Assembly: GCA_022885665.1 (NCBI GenBank)
Contig: JAGQDJ010000066.1
Span: 62,001 to 126,000 of the forward strand
Direction: 5' to 3'
DNA from: Triops longicaudatus
Lineage: Eukaryota; Arthropoda; Branchiopoda; Notostraca; Triopsidae
DNA: 64,000 nt
The translations under genes and the position numbers were made by a program. The notes below the pieces were generated by a model that saw nothing but the letters and a program-made list of their open reading frames with translations, searched no databases and was not told where the DNA came from. Shown here one piece after another: positions 1 through 11,034 of the stretch. Numbering within the stretch: the first letter of the stretch is position 1; every line of letters starts with the position of its first letter.

Positions 1-27
1 CTTCTTCTCGGAAAGCTAGAAGACAGA

Positions 28-28
<1 letters not shown>

Positions 29-66
<38 letters not shown>

Positions 67-91
67 NAAAAAAAAAAAAAAAAAAAAAAAA
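29..91. repeat. poly(A) run with an ambiguous base
   Basis: An almost unbroken run of about 60 A residues with one unresolved base (n) at 67, followed by an A/G-rich stretch to about 150. It could be a retroposon tail or a simple-sequence tract; its exact length is doubtful because such runs are hard to sequence. Confidence 0.9.
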
Positions 92-3000
92 GACGGAACA
101 AAAGACAAAGAAAACAAAGATGAAGGGAAAGAGCGGAGTAGAATCTGGAATCTCGACCTAGGTTGGGAACGTAGGACTCACCGAAAGCCACGCAAGAAGG
201 TGGCTCTCGGAGGGCAATGGCCACGAGCGTTGTACACCATTCCTAACACTTCCCGAAACAATAAAAAGACCTTAAAATAAACTTCACAAAAAGGAAACTT
301 TCTGGGCAACCTGCCCAGGTGTTACCAACTTTCCAAGCCCAGACAAGTAAAAAAGACGCGATAAACTTGCTGGCTTCAACACTACACAAGCTCTTTGTCT
401 TTGGCGCCCCCCTTTCACGCCTTTCAAGCTTTTTGATTTCTCTCACTTTGATTCAGCTTAAAGTCCCTATCAGCTAGCGTAATAAAAACAGCACTTAAAT
501 TAGCTTGTGCCGATTGCTGAACTTGGTAAGCTAGTACAAATTTAATTTCCCTCGCAATCGACTCAGAACGGGTATGGGGGAGCGTTAATAGTTTTCCCCG
601 AAGACGACTTCCACTACCAGGAATTTCGCTCTCGTTTTAACCCTCGTGCAAATTACACTAGACAATGACACGATTAGGCCATCGTGCGAATCAGGGTCTA
701 GTTCCCTACACAACCTGAAACATGTATGCTCTTGTACATGCTCGTGGCCAGCCGATTTTATGGGATTTTGAAATACTCTTGTATCGTGCCCTCATCGAAA
801 TCCTCACATCAAGCAATGGATTCAGAGAAACTCCACGTTGAAACATTACTGGGGAATTGTGGTAGAGTTTCTGATTTAGTTCCCCCTAGGTAGATGATTC
901 TACGAATTTAGTATCTTGTCAACCTCATATACAAGAATCCCCAACAACTATATTATTTTATACAGTTATGTAAGAGAATTTATAAATACTAATATTTTTA
1001 ATGAATCTGAAGACAATCCTTAGCAACACGCGAACGAAAATTAATAGCTTTCGAAACGAACACATTTGAAGACATTGTATCAACACTAGTGTGACACTCT
1101 AATTATTTTAGGTTGAAATACACCACGAGCGCTTTGAATCGAGGCCATGAATAACTAAAAACTTCAAAGGAAAGCATTCAAATTCTTTCACGACTTTTCC
1201 AATTTTCCTTCAGTCAGCAATTAGAAGTAGGCCGCGAAATATTGCCCAATTATATACGGTAATATGCATCGCACGTTCAGGGGAAAAGTCGCGACAGAGA
1301 AAAAGTGAACGTGGAACGTATTAAAAAATATATTTTGATTCTTTTCAACTGGGAGTGTGGAAGACTTGTTAGTTTTGATTAATGAGTAAATCATAACGCT
1401 CCGATGATTCTCGCTCAAAAGGCCACGCAAGAGCTCTCGAAACATACAAATAAAAAAGTGGCGAGGTTCTATTTAGTTTGGCGCCTTTTGGGGAAGTGAG
1501 GAAACTGAAACCACGTTACAAGGTCAGGTCAGAAGTTCAAATCAACAGTCTTTCATCCTATTCACACTCGTGTAACGATTTTTTTCTGAGATGCCGGCAA
1601 AACTTTTTACGATTTAAGCAAATAACATTCCCTCGATCGTTTGCTTACGTGATATTTTGCATGTCTAACTTACCCCTATACTTCTATGCTTACGAAACAA
1701 TTTCGAAGCTTTAAAAGGATTTTCTTCATATCAATATAGAAAGCTCAGTTATTGGAAATGACTCTGCATCCTGGGGAACAAATTCAAGCACGGCAATTTT
1801 GGCGAATGGCACGACTCAACAAAATTCTTAAAATAATACAAAAATTCTTCGAAAAACTTTTTGAATTTGGAGAAAACCACATTAGCTGAGCGTTGTAAAG
1901 TTGTTGAATGTTAATCTAGTTTCAAGTGTTTTTCCTACTCAAATTGTGCAAAAGTCAAGCTCAAGAGCTTTCCCAAAGCCCATTTCCTAACTGATATAAA
2001 CACAAACTCGCCAAACCAGTTATCTCATAACAGCACTTGAAAAGCCGAAGGCCGGCCAAGAAGGCGCCACTTTTTTCTTGTACATTTTTCCCGACATATA
2101 AAATCCCCAAGTGATTGCTTAGTAACTTCACGTCCGACATTTTCAAGCCCTACCTCTCCCGCCCTTTCAAACAACAATTCCTCGGGGCGTTTTTATAGAA
2201 AATCCAACAGCAACAACTGAGAAGGCGTCCTTGGCATTTCCTTATGGAAGAATCCAAGGAAACCAGGTATACGCCCTGCAGCGCTTATTTTTATTCTTTT
2301 CCAAATTTTTTCATACGATTCAAAAAGAAGTTTAAAGAACAGTAACTAGTCTTCAGCTCCAAATATGGGAACAAAGTAGCTAATTACTCGACTACTTTAC
2401 TGAACTTAGCAAGTGGACGGAAGGACAGAAGTTTAGATGACTATCAATGCTTCCAAGTGGCGGAATAAGAAGGTTTGGCAATTAGACAATTGGTTTTGGA
2501 ATCTACGCAGTGTCCACGTGCTCGCTGCGTGAACCTTGAGTATACGCTCCCTTGGCCGGCTTTTGACACTCAATGTTCAAAATTCGATTCTTGCAAAACT
2601 ATGACCATAGCCACGATATACATAACACTACGCCCTTACGTGAAACTGGTTGGCTAGTTGGTTCAAAATGTTGTTATGATCGCAGGAAATCTGTCGTCCT
2701 TCACCGACCTGTCTAGAAAACTCGTTCCAATCTGCAACACTTTTCAACCTTGCTTTTCCTAATGGCAGATTTGTTCTACTTCATTTACGACCTTTTGAAT
2801 CTATTTTTTTTACTTGGGTCAATTTTTATTAGTATAGATATTATACACTAAAGTCTGTAGCGGACTGACACTCTGAAACTCCACAACTTGGACGTAGTAA
2901 CACGCAACATACGTAAAGTACGGCAACAGGCATTACGTACATATGATCTTCCCACGCCCAGTCAATCTGAATTCACTTCGTTTTCGAGCGTTTTCGGGTA

Positions 3001-3930
3001 GACTCTCCCTATGTATTACTCCTGTTGTCCTACCTCACGTATGGTACGTAAAACTGATTGTGTAATTTTCCCCAAAAATTAGGCCCCCCGCTAAAGAAAG
3101 ACCCAACCCTCCTAATTTGACATTTAGAAGAGACGCATAAGCCTTCTGGTTACTTACGTGACCTTATGGCGAAATTAGTCCAGGACTAGGTCATCTTCAC
3201 AGATCATAACGCACCGAAAAGCCACTTCGTTCAAATCATATTAACAGTAACCAAGAACCGGAAACTCCAAAGTCGCTTTTCGGAGAACAAGGACTGGTTA
3301 AAGTGTGTTTATCTACTGATGAGTCGTACATTTAATCAATGTCGAACTCTAAAAGCACATTATGGTCCAGTTTTCGACCAACTACAAATTCAGTAACCTT
3401 CACAAAACGACACTTTAATTACCCAACTACCTTCATATACAGACCACTTAATTTAAGTTCCATGTTTATGGACTAATTACGTTCCGGTACCGCCCTATAG
3501 TGCCCGGCACTGTCGACAACAAATCGTACTGTACGACTGTATAACGAACGATAGGCACTGTGCCATTCTGTGACTTAGATATGCTTCAGTGAGCTAATCA
3601 GAGAACTTTCAAATGTCTCAACTATAATAATTACGAGGTGACTACTTATCCTAACAAATGAGATACTAAAAATAGTATCTAAACAAGGAGTATAATTCCA
3701 ACTGGGGACACCATCCTTAAATGAGTAAATGCATACACTCTGAATTCGAAATTTTGAAATTTCCACCCAAACCTATTCACATTAGGAAATGTCTCTAAAT
3801 TGTGCTGAATCACAACAACGGGAAAACCCTCAAAGCTCCAAATTTCGTTTTCACCCAAGATTCGCTCCCCAAAAAGAATGATGAAATGAAAAAACTACTA
3901 AGAGGAATTTTCGAAAAAATCTTCACATAC
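92..3930. other. no gene recognised; probably intron of the ETS-like gene
   Basis: No reading frame here looks like protein. The exon ending at 3931 on the minus strand has a good splice donor, so its gene must continue to the left, and this stretch is best read as a long intron. I looked for a SAM/PNT or ETS DNA-binding exon on the minus strand and found none. Confidence 0.5.
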
Positions 3931-5077
3931 CTGGAGAGATGCCAAGGGTGTCGCAAGTGACCCTCACTTCTTCGCAAACTTGTTCCATCACCAACGACAT
4001 GACCGAGGCTAATTTGTCTCGGATGACGTGACCAGATGCAGCCGGAGCGGGGCCGCTCACAGTGGGCGGTCTTAAGCCGGGTTCCACTTTAATGGTAGGT
4101 GTGTTTGCTGTCACACTGGACGTAGCCGTGTTCTTAACCGCGGCTGAATCAAAATCGTGCAAAAGCGGCTGGAAATTAACTTTCTGTTGAAAACTCGTAT
4201 CGCGCAAATATTGACGCAACAATGCGTGATCTTCGTTGGGGTGTACGGCCGCTACCTTCGGACGCGAATAGGGCGTCGCATTCGGACGCGAGCTATAGCA
4301 TAAAAAATACCCAAATTAGAAAATACCTATTTTTGAACCTATTGCACTGAACTTCGGCCAAAACCTTTTTGGGCAAACTTCCCGAAAGAAATACTGAGAA
4401 AAACGTGGAAAAAGGGCAGAAGTAAATATCACAAGAAAAAGCTTTTGGGGTACACCCAAAACAGTGACGGTGAAAAAGTCGTTTACCGCTAACCAAATTA
4501 TCTTGTCAGGTGCCAAACAATCTCCACAAAAATGTTTACGATTTTCTTTTGCTTCCTTTTTCTACATAATTCATGCTTTCAAGTTTTTGTTTCTAAACTT
4601 CTAAAACTTACAATATTCTAAGGATTGATATTTCTTCGATGCAGCATTGAATTACTAAAGCTTAAGTGTAAAGGACCGTGAAGCCTCGTGAAATATATAG
4701 GAAGGACGCAAAAATATGACGCAATTAGTTGAGACTTACAAGTAGTTGTCTTCAGCTGTTTGGGCGGAGCAATTGAAGTCTTGGACCAAATCGGAATAAC
4801 TGGGCACTTCTTGTTTGATGGTCAACGGCAAGTACGATTTGGCGGTAGTGTGGCCTCCGGGGCTGCACGGCGCGCAGTGTGAAGGCGACGAGGCGGCTGA
4901 ATGTTGGGGCGAAGAAGTGGGGTGGTACATATAGGGTGATCGCGATTCCGCCCACGAAGAAGAGAAGGCCAAGGAAGGCGAAGGCACTTCGTAATCCGTC
5001 AAAACGGACAAATCAAACGATTCGGTGGGGAATTTGTATTCGTTGTGAGGCGAAAATGAAGGGACCAATTGCGCCAT
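3931..5077 (-). CDS. ETS-family transcription factor, N-terminal part (SPDEF/Ets98B-like, tentative)
   Basis: Two coding exons can be joined: 5077-4740 and 4292-3931, giving about 233 residues. The start at 5077 follows an acceptor near 5100, so the first exon is probably untranslated. The N-terminal half is low complexity, rich in Ser, Pro and His, with two sumoylation-like acidic motifs (IKQEVPSY and IKVEPG), typical of transcription factor activation regions. The last 30 residues (ending VCEEVRVTCDTLGISPG) resemble the helix that opens the PNT/SAM domain of SPDEF-type ETS factors, where a DP..W motif would follow in the next exon. That next exon and the ETS domain are outside the window. 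Donor GTATGTG at 3930 confirms that the gene continues. The family call is inference from remembered SPDEF sequence; a zinc-finger factor remains possible. Confidence 0.5.
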
Positions 5078-5099
5078 GATCAAAATTAACGATTCAAAC

Positions 5100-7382
5100 C
5101 TAAAATAAACCGTTAAAAACATATATAAGAAATTGTTATACGTAGAGAAAGAAATTACGTTGACAAGAAAGCCCTGACGCCAAAAGAAAATTATACAGCA
5201 ATGCAACTTTTCGGCGAAAAATATATTTTGTTTCGAGAATATTCTCAGTAATTGAACTCAGTAAAACAAAGAATCAATTTACGCACGGAACACGACACAA
5301 TTTGTGACATAGTAAGAAATGTACACCCAAAACATCAGCTCAAAATCAGATCAGCATTTGTTCAAAAAATGACATACTGCGTATAAGCAAGATCTTTTCC
5401 CTCACACCAAAACAGTTAAAAATATCTGTCACACTTTGGATAACTAGTTTCTAGCTCAAAGAGCAAAAATCCCCTTCACGTTCCCGCAAAGAACTGTGTA
5501 AGCTATATAAACTTTCTTTGTCTCGCTACTGTGTCGTGCAAACCTTCCAATCTGACGCAAGATTCGACTTAATGAGGTGAAAGTGAAGTATTTTTTTTAC
5601 TAAGAATGTTCTGAAATCGGAAGTTATGGGGGTAAGCGTGGCTTAACTTTCGATACCCAATGGCAACTTCGGCAAGACGAAGGTGTTAACGTTTTTCTCT
5701 AAAAGGCATCAGGAGCGACAACGGAAGAGAGATGCAGAGAAAAACTGGTTTTACGGAAAAAACCCAGAAGAAAGTAGGTCGCTTTGTTGCAGCCTTGAAG
5801 TCAGAAAGGAGAAAAGACGTCAACTATACAAAAGCAAGGGAAGGCGAAGAGAGAAAGAGCCTGGGGAAAGATATTAACACTTGTAGAGAAAGGGCAAATT
5901 CGTACGAACGTTTTGAAGGGAAACTACCTGTTGCATTCTTTCCATTTTGCTTAAGTTTTTAATGCGAATTAATAAGAAAAGGGTAAATTTAATTGTGATT
6001 CAAAGACAGCAACAATACTCAAGTGGTTGAGGTTTTAGCTGTTGACGTCTTTAGCAGACAGGAAAAAATACGGTGTGGGTGGGCTCTGACGGGTCATGTA
6101 CCATTTTTCAAAATAAATAACTTACTTCTCCTGGTCAAAATTTCGCCTTAATAAATAGCAGATTTTCCGTGCAAGTATTTTGCAAGTCACTGAGTTAGTC
6201 TGCGATGCTGTCACTTAATAAATAAGGCACAATAAATTAAATAATTAAAAAAACGAGCGAGAACCACCGCCCTCGATGTCTTTGCTGCAACTGGTTGGGT
6301 GACGCCTGGAAAGCGTGGCTAAGTGGTTCCGTGCCTGGCACAGGCAGCTAGATTCGTACCGAAGTATCTCCCGACCAACACAAGGACCGTAATCTAAGAG
6401 AGCGAGCCTGCCCGCGGCGGGGATTTTGAATTATCTTCGTCGGAAAGTTAATATAGATGCTTTTGATGCGTTATCTAAGTCCGATATAGGTATAATAATT
6501 AAAAGGGGATTTTTGTGTTTTAAAAACTTAAGTCCGATGCTCTGAGTAAAGAAAAAACAGATGTGTGCGTCAATGCACAAAAGAAATGACGCGAAAAGAA
6601 GGGAGACGCAAAGAAATCTGTTACATCTTTTCACTTATCAGTGAAGGATCAAAAAATTGTTTAAGATAAACACTCGTTGTGTTAGATCTTAGGAATTTGA
6701 AAGGATTTAAGCCCGAGTATGCGAGACATCTACGCACGAGCCCTCCTGTTAATGTTATCTCAGGGATTTTAGATTTTCGAAAAATGTCTCATAGTAATTC
6801 GTGAATGTAGTAATTTTATGGTTCGCATATTTTTTTCTCGAACTTCACACCTCTTAGGAACAGCGAGGAAAGAAAGGAAGGAAGTATTTAGACGAGTCCA
6901 AACCCCACCGTGTTTCTATATAATGGGGAACGTAGGGTAAAACCGCTACATGTGATAAAATACTCCTGATTTAGATCTGTGAATTATGGTCAAAAAGAGA
7001 AAATATTGTAGAACAGAATGACAATATACCATACGACAATATGTGACAGCCTAATCTGACACTGAAACAAAAGTTTTAAGCCCTCTCTCCCTCCCCCACC
7101 CACTCTTACCGAAATCCTGGATACTGGCCCGTAAAAAAGTACAATTTGTGAAAAGGAATGGATTATAGGACACACAAGATTGTATTGTACAAAAACTTTC
7201 ACTGTAATACGATCCTTACAAAAACGTAACGAAAATAACATTGTTGCGAATGGGAGTAAAGATTCCGTACCGAAAAAAAAAGACAAGGACCCATAACTCC
7301 CACGGCGGTGCGGTTTTTACTTTAAATTAATTTCAAGTGCCTGACATGTTTGTTTAGACGCATATCCTGATGGTTACGATAT
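5100..7382. other. intergenic, with upstream region of the ETS-like gene
   Basis: No convincing coding exon. A TATATAA motif at about 5504-5510 could serve either strand; on the minus strand it would lie upstream of the ETS-like gene. The short plus-strand frames around 5683-5962 are Lys/Arg/Glu-rich translations of purine-rich DNA and do not look like protein. A structured, tRNA-like segment lies at 6293-6376 and is discussed as a finding. Confidence 0.5.
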
Positions 7383-7388
7383 TTTATT
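7383..7388 (-). terminator. AATAAA polyadenylation signal
   Basis: An AATAAA hexamer on the minus strand lies 47 bases after the stop codon of the small secreted protein gene, a suitable place for its 3' end. Confidence 0.6.
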
Positions 7389-7434
7389 TTCCTCATTATA
7401 GGCAGCTATCATAGTTCCGTCATGTATTGGTCAT

Positions 7435-8802
7435 CTATTTCAGATGGCTAACTTGGACAATGGGGCGTTGGTTGTTCTCCTGTGTAACAGTCACTGCCAC
7501 CGGGCGGCCGCCGTTCGAGTTGCTAACGGACACGGAAGAAAACGAGCTGCCGGTGCCCTTTTTATGCAAATAAAATAAAAGACATGATATTAGTCACGGT
7601 GGATAATATGACTTTGTCTCCAATAAGCCAATCCACCAAGACCGGATTTTCTCACACGGTCTTATAAATCAGAAGGATACGGAAAAGGATGCTTGATAAC
7701 AGGTAAAAACATATCCCAAAATTCCCCTTTGTTCAAATCGCACTGGGACGCAAGAGAAGTCTCGGGTATACAATTATTGAGATAAAGCTCAGAATGGATG
7801 ATAAGTCCCTTCACAAATAATAAAACAAACTTACTCCGGTGCTCGAAGTAGCGACAGCTCCCACACTTGGTCGGCTGCTGCCAAGTCGTAGTCCTAGACC
7901 ATCATCGGGAACGCCGGGAAAAACGGGGGCCGATGCCTGTATCGCATTAGGGATGACAACATAGGGATTAATTAAAGAATTATTTGAAAGAGAGTCGTGA
8001 AACTGAAGATCAAAACAAGCTGTTGAAAACAAAACCAAGGTGACACGAAAACAGAAGAGTCAATCCACGAGGAAGATGCCTTAGGGCGTTGAGGGTGCTT
8101 GTAACCCAAGGGGCGGGTCTTGTGGGATGCGGGAAATACAGAACCTTCAAGAAGGGAACCAACGAAAGGACAAACAGGAGGTTTGGTACAGATTTGCTTG
8201 AAGAATTCTTTTTTTTTTCGTTTTCTCTCCAGGGGAAATTTGCGAGAGACAATAATAATTAATAAATAAAACAGTAAAAAAGCGTGAGAAAGAGTGATTG
8301 ACTACCACTGCATAGTTGGTGAATCCCTGTTGGGGTAACGTGGACCCAAATCTTGTACCCAACGCGTTTAATGATGATGCTACCTGGCTCAGTTGTTGGA
8401 TTAATTCGCCAAAACCTGGTGGGAAGAATACTGGGGCCTAAAACAAGCGTAAATAAAGGGGAAAATCAATGCTATCCTCTGCTGCTTTTTCTCCTAATAA
8501 AGATCAGCGATTGAGGGGATGCAAGCTTTGGCCCATATTTTCTGCAGAATTCGCAAGCTCTCGCACTATCCTTTAAGTTTTCAAGCTTTGTAAGCCTTGC
8601 AAGCCTTTCTGAGCATTCAGCTACTAGGTGTTCGTTTGCTTTAACAGTTCTTTACAAACCTTATAACACCTGTAAGAAGATATTAATTTGTGATTGAAAA
8701 CATTACCCCGAAGTTGATCGTATCAGGGAACTGGGGCGCAGGTGCTCCAATGGTAAATTTGGCCACACACAATAACACCGACAATACGACGAAACAACGC
8801 AT
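7435..8802 (-). CDS. small secreted protein, 150 residues, four coding exons
   Basis: I do not recognise the family. Coding exons are 8802-8707 (32 codons), 8437-8306 (44), 7936-7835 (34) and 7557-7435 (40 plus stop). Every intron has GT/AG ends and falls between codons, so any internal exon could be skipped without a frameshift. Residues 1-19 (MRCFVVLSVLLCVAKFTIG) form a signal peptide with cleavage before APAPQF. The mature part is Pro/Phe-rich at first (APVFFPPGFGEL), then Gly/Ser/Asn-rich (GTGSSFSSVSVSNSNGG), and ends in VSHLK. The only cysteines are in the signal peptide. An untranslated first exon (to 8909) is joined to 8854, with a TATA box near 9050. The composition suggests an extracellular structural or cuticle-associated protein, but this is inference. 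Confidence 0.78.
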
Positions 8803-9044
8803 TTTGTCTTGTTCTGGACGAGGAACACTTGAAGATCGGTACCTTTTGGTTACACTGTAACAAAGCGAATGAGGTGGTGCAAGTTTCTCGAGACGTAGTG
8901 TATCTTACCTTCTGGGTTTCTGACGTCTTAGAAAATCTTCCACAAGTGAAAGGAAAGCGAATAACTTAAGAAAATGTTGGCTGGTGCTGGTAGTTCTACC
9001 TTCTACTCCTCAACGGTTTGTAAACCTGCTGCGTATCCGTCGTT

Positions 9045-9056
9045 GGCTTTTATGCA
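9045..9056 (-). promoter_or_regulatory. TATA box of the small secreted protein gene
   Basis: The minus strand reads GCATAAAAGCC. Transcription would start about 30 bases downstream, near 9020, upstream of an untranslated exon whose donor (AG|GTAAGA) is at 8908 and whose partner acceptor is at 8855. Confidence 0.5.
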
Positions 9057-9059
9057 GCA

Positions 9060-10830
9060 CCGGGCAATACCTTACCATGTACCATCCGTCCCGAACCCCA
9101 ACAAACATGCACGACTTCCGTGAAAATTAAACAAGTCTGTTTTCTAGTGGGATTTCCCGGGACAGTTTCCCTTTTTTGTCTTACACGCTATACATCCTTT
9201 TTTTTGTAGGTTTTCTTTTTGCTCCGAACATCCCATCAAACCTTTTCCATCTATTTCTACCTATCGTTGCCTAAAAAGTGCACCTTTTAAGAAATACCCA
9301 CGTGATAAAAAAACATCAAGGCCAACAGCTTCATATATATTTCCCTACCACTCCAGAATCGTGCCTGGTGTAAGTCGTAAAAAAAAATCCCACCAAATAA
9401 ATCACAGCATATGTGTATTGAACCTTCAGAATCAGATACAAAACAGGGAATTGTGACAATAACAAAGAAAAGTTCATCCGCAGGCCAAAGCCCTTTTGTA
9501 AAGTATTTTGCAGGTCACCTTGAAGGGTTTAGGTAATGTTTACAAATAAAAGGTTCAGTGCGACAAGGGTACAAAACCTAACGGCTTTCTTCGACCACGT
9601 CCACGTTACACATCCGAATCTGCGAAACACCCCTAAAAGGCAAACCACAATTATAAAACTCGTAAAAGTTGTCCTTTGTCAAAGGACTTAAAACGGTAGA
9701 ACAAGATTCAAGACCAAGCAATTTACAGTCGTTTTATAATCGAGGTCCCTTCCATAACTAGTAACTATAATACAAACCTGACTTTATTTTAAAACGAGGT
9801 ACCTTATCTCACTCACTTACATACGGATCCTGTAATTTCCTTTAACTACAAATATATCAACTCTCATACTAAATTCATTATTTTAAACGACCATATATTT
9901 TGCTATTGCTATTAATTTCTAGTCTACCCTGCCGTCAGAGCTGTATCACTACTACTATAGTGCAGTATTTGAGACTGAAGAGCTCATTCTACTGAATAAT
10001 AACGAGAAATCCGCCAACGATCTGGAAAATAATTTGTCAGAGTAAACAATTCGTGTTTTCGACCAAGTGAAAGGGACCTTCCCATGTAGTTCACAACCTG
10101 CACTCTCCCACTGAAAACTTCAATTGCTTCCCGCTTTCGTATTTTTTAATTGTTATTATTGAGAATAACTGTTTATAAAATTATCACCCTATAGCACACA
10201 TCGTAGACTACACTAAATGGCCCACTGTTGTAAAACATTCCCTTCTTATTTCAAGCAGTCTATGCTAAAATTCTTCACCTTAGAGTTGAATTAATCTACG
10301 GCTGTACTACGTTGAATACATTTTTTAAAGAGCCTGGAAAATCGCATACAAAGAACCAACAGATTCTGCCTAGCGATCAAGTGAAAGGAAGTCAAAATAA
10401 TCAGGATCGTCTTCTTGGCAGTACTTACAAAACTGCGAAAAATAAGACAAGAAAACCCTGTTTTCCAACATTTATCGAGTTTACACCGCGACTTTAAACC
10501 CTGTTTGGCGTCCTTCAACACACGATAAGTAGAAGGTTCCGTGAGCGTACCAGCTGGACAAGTCTCAGAGAACGTGGAGAAACTAAAACCAGTTCACAGC
10601 CTTTGCCGACAAACTGGCTCGCACTCGTTTCAGACAGGTCGCATTGCCCATATCAGCAGATTTATGGAAATGAGATGCTTGGGGAAATCCTTCAAACTTG
10701 GAAATCGCGCAATCCTTACATACAAACAACGCAAGAAGGTATGTTTTACAAAAGTTACATGGGGTATCGAAGGTTTTCGATGCCCGGAAACAAGAACATG
10801 AAAAACGTCAGGGAAAAAAGTCCAAAAGCA
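9060..10830. other. intergenic, nothing recognised
   Basis: AT-rich spacer. Overlapping plus-strand frames at 10541-10925 are mutually exclusive and lack family resemblance or splice support. The sequence from 10834 to 11035 may hold the last Rad50 exon. Confidence 0.5.
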
Positions 10831-11034
10831 CGACTAAACGGTGTAAAAACGTGAGCGATTGTGTTGATAACAATTCCATGGCTTTGTTCGGGCTAACCTC
10901 ACAGATTTGTAACAGCTATAAATAACATAATGGCGCAAATATGCAGGTACAAGAAAAACAAGGAAATGCAGGAAAAAGCTGAAAAGAGGCGACGGAAAAG
11001 GAGGATGAGAAGAAGAGGAAAAGGAAATACGTAC

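Noticed and set aside
6293..6376. A functional tRNA gene
   Set aside because: Acceptor-like and D-arm-like pairing exist, but no 5-bp anticodon stem with a 7-base loop and no T-arm can be formed.
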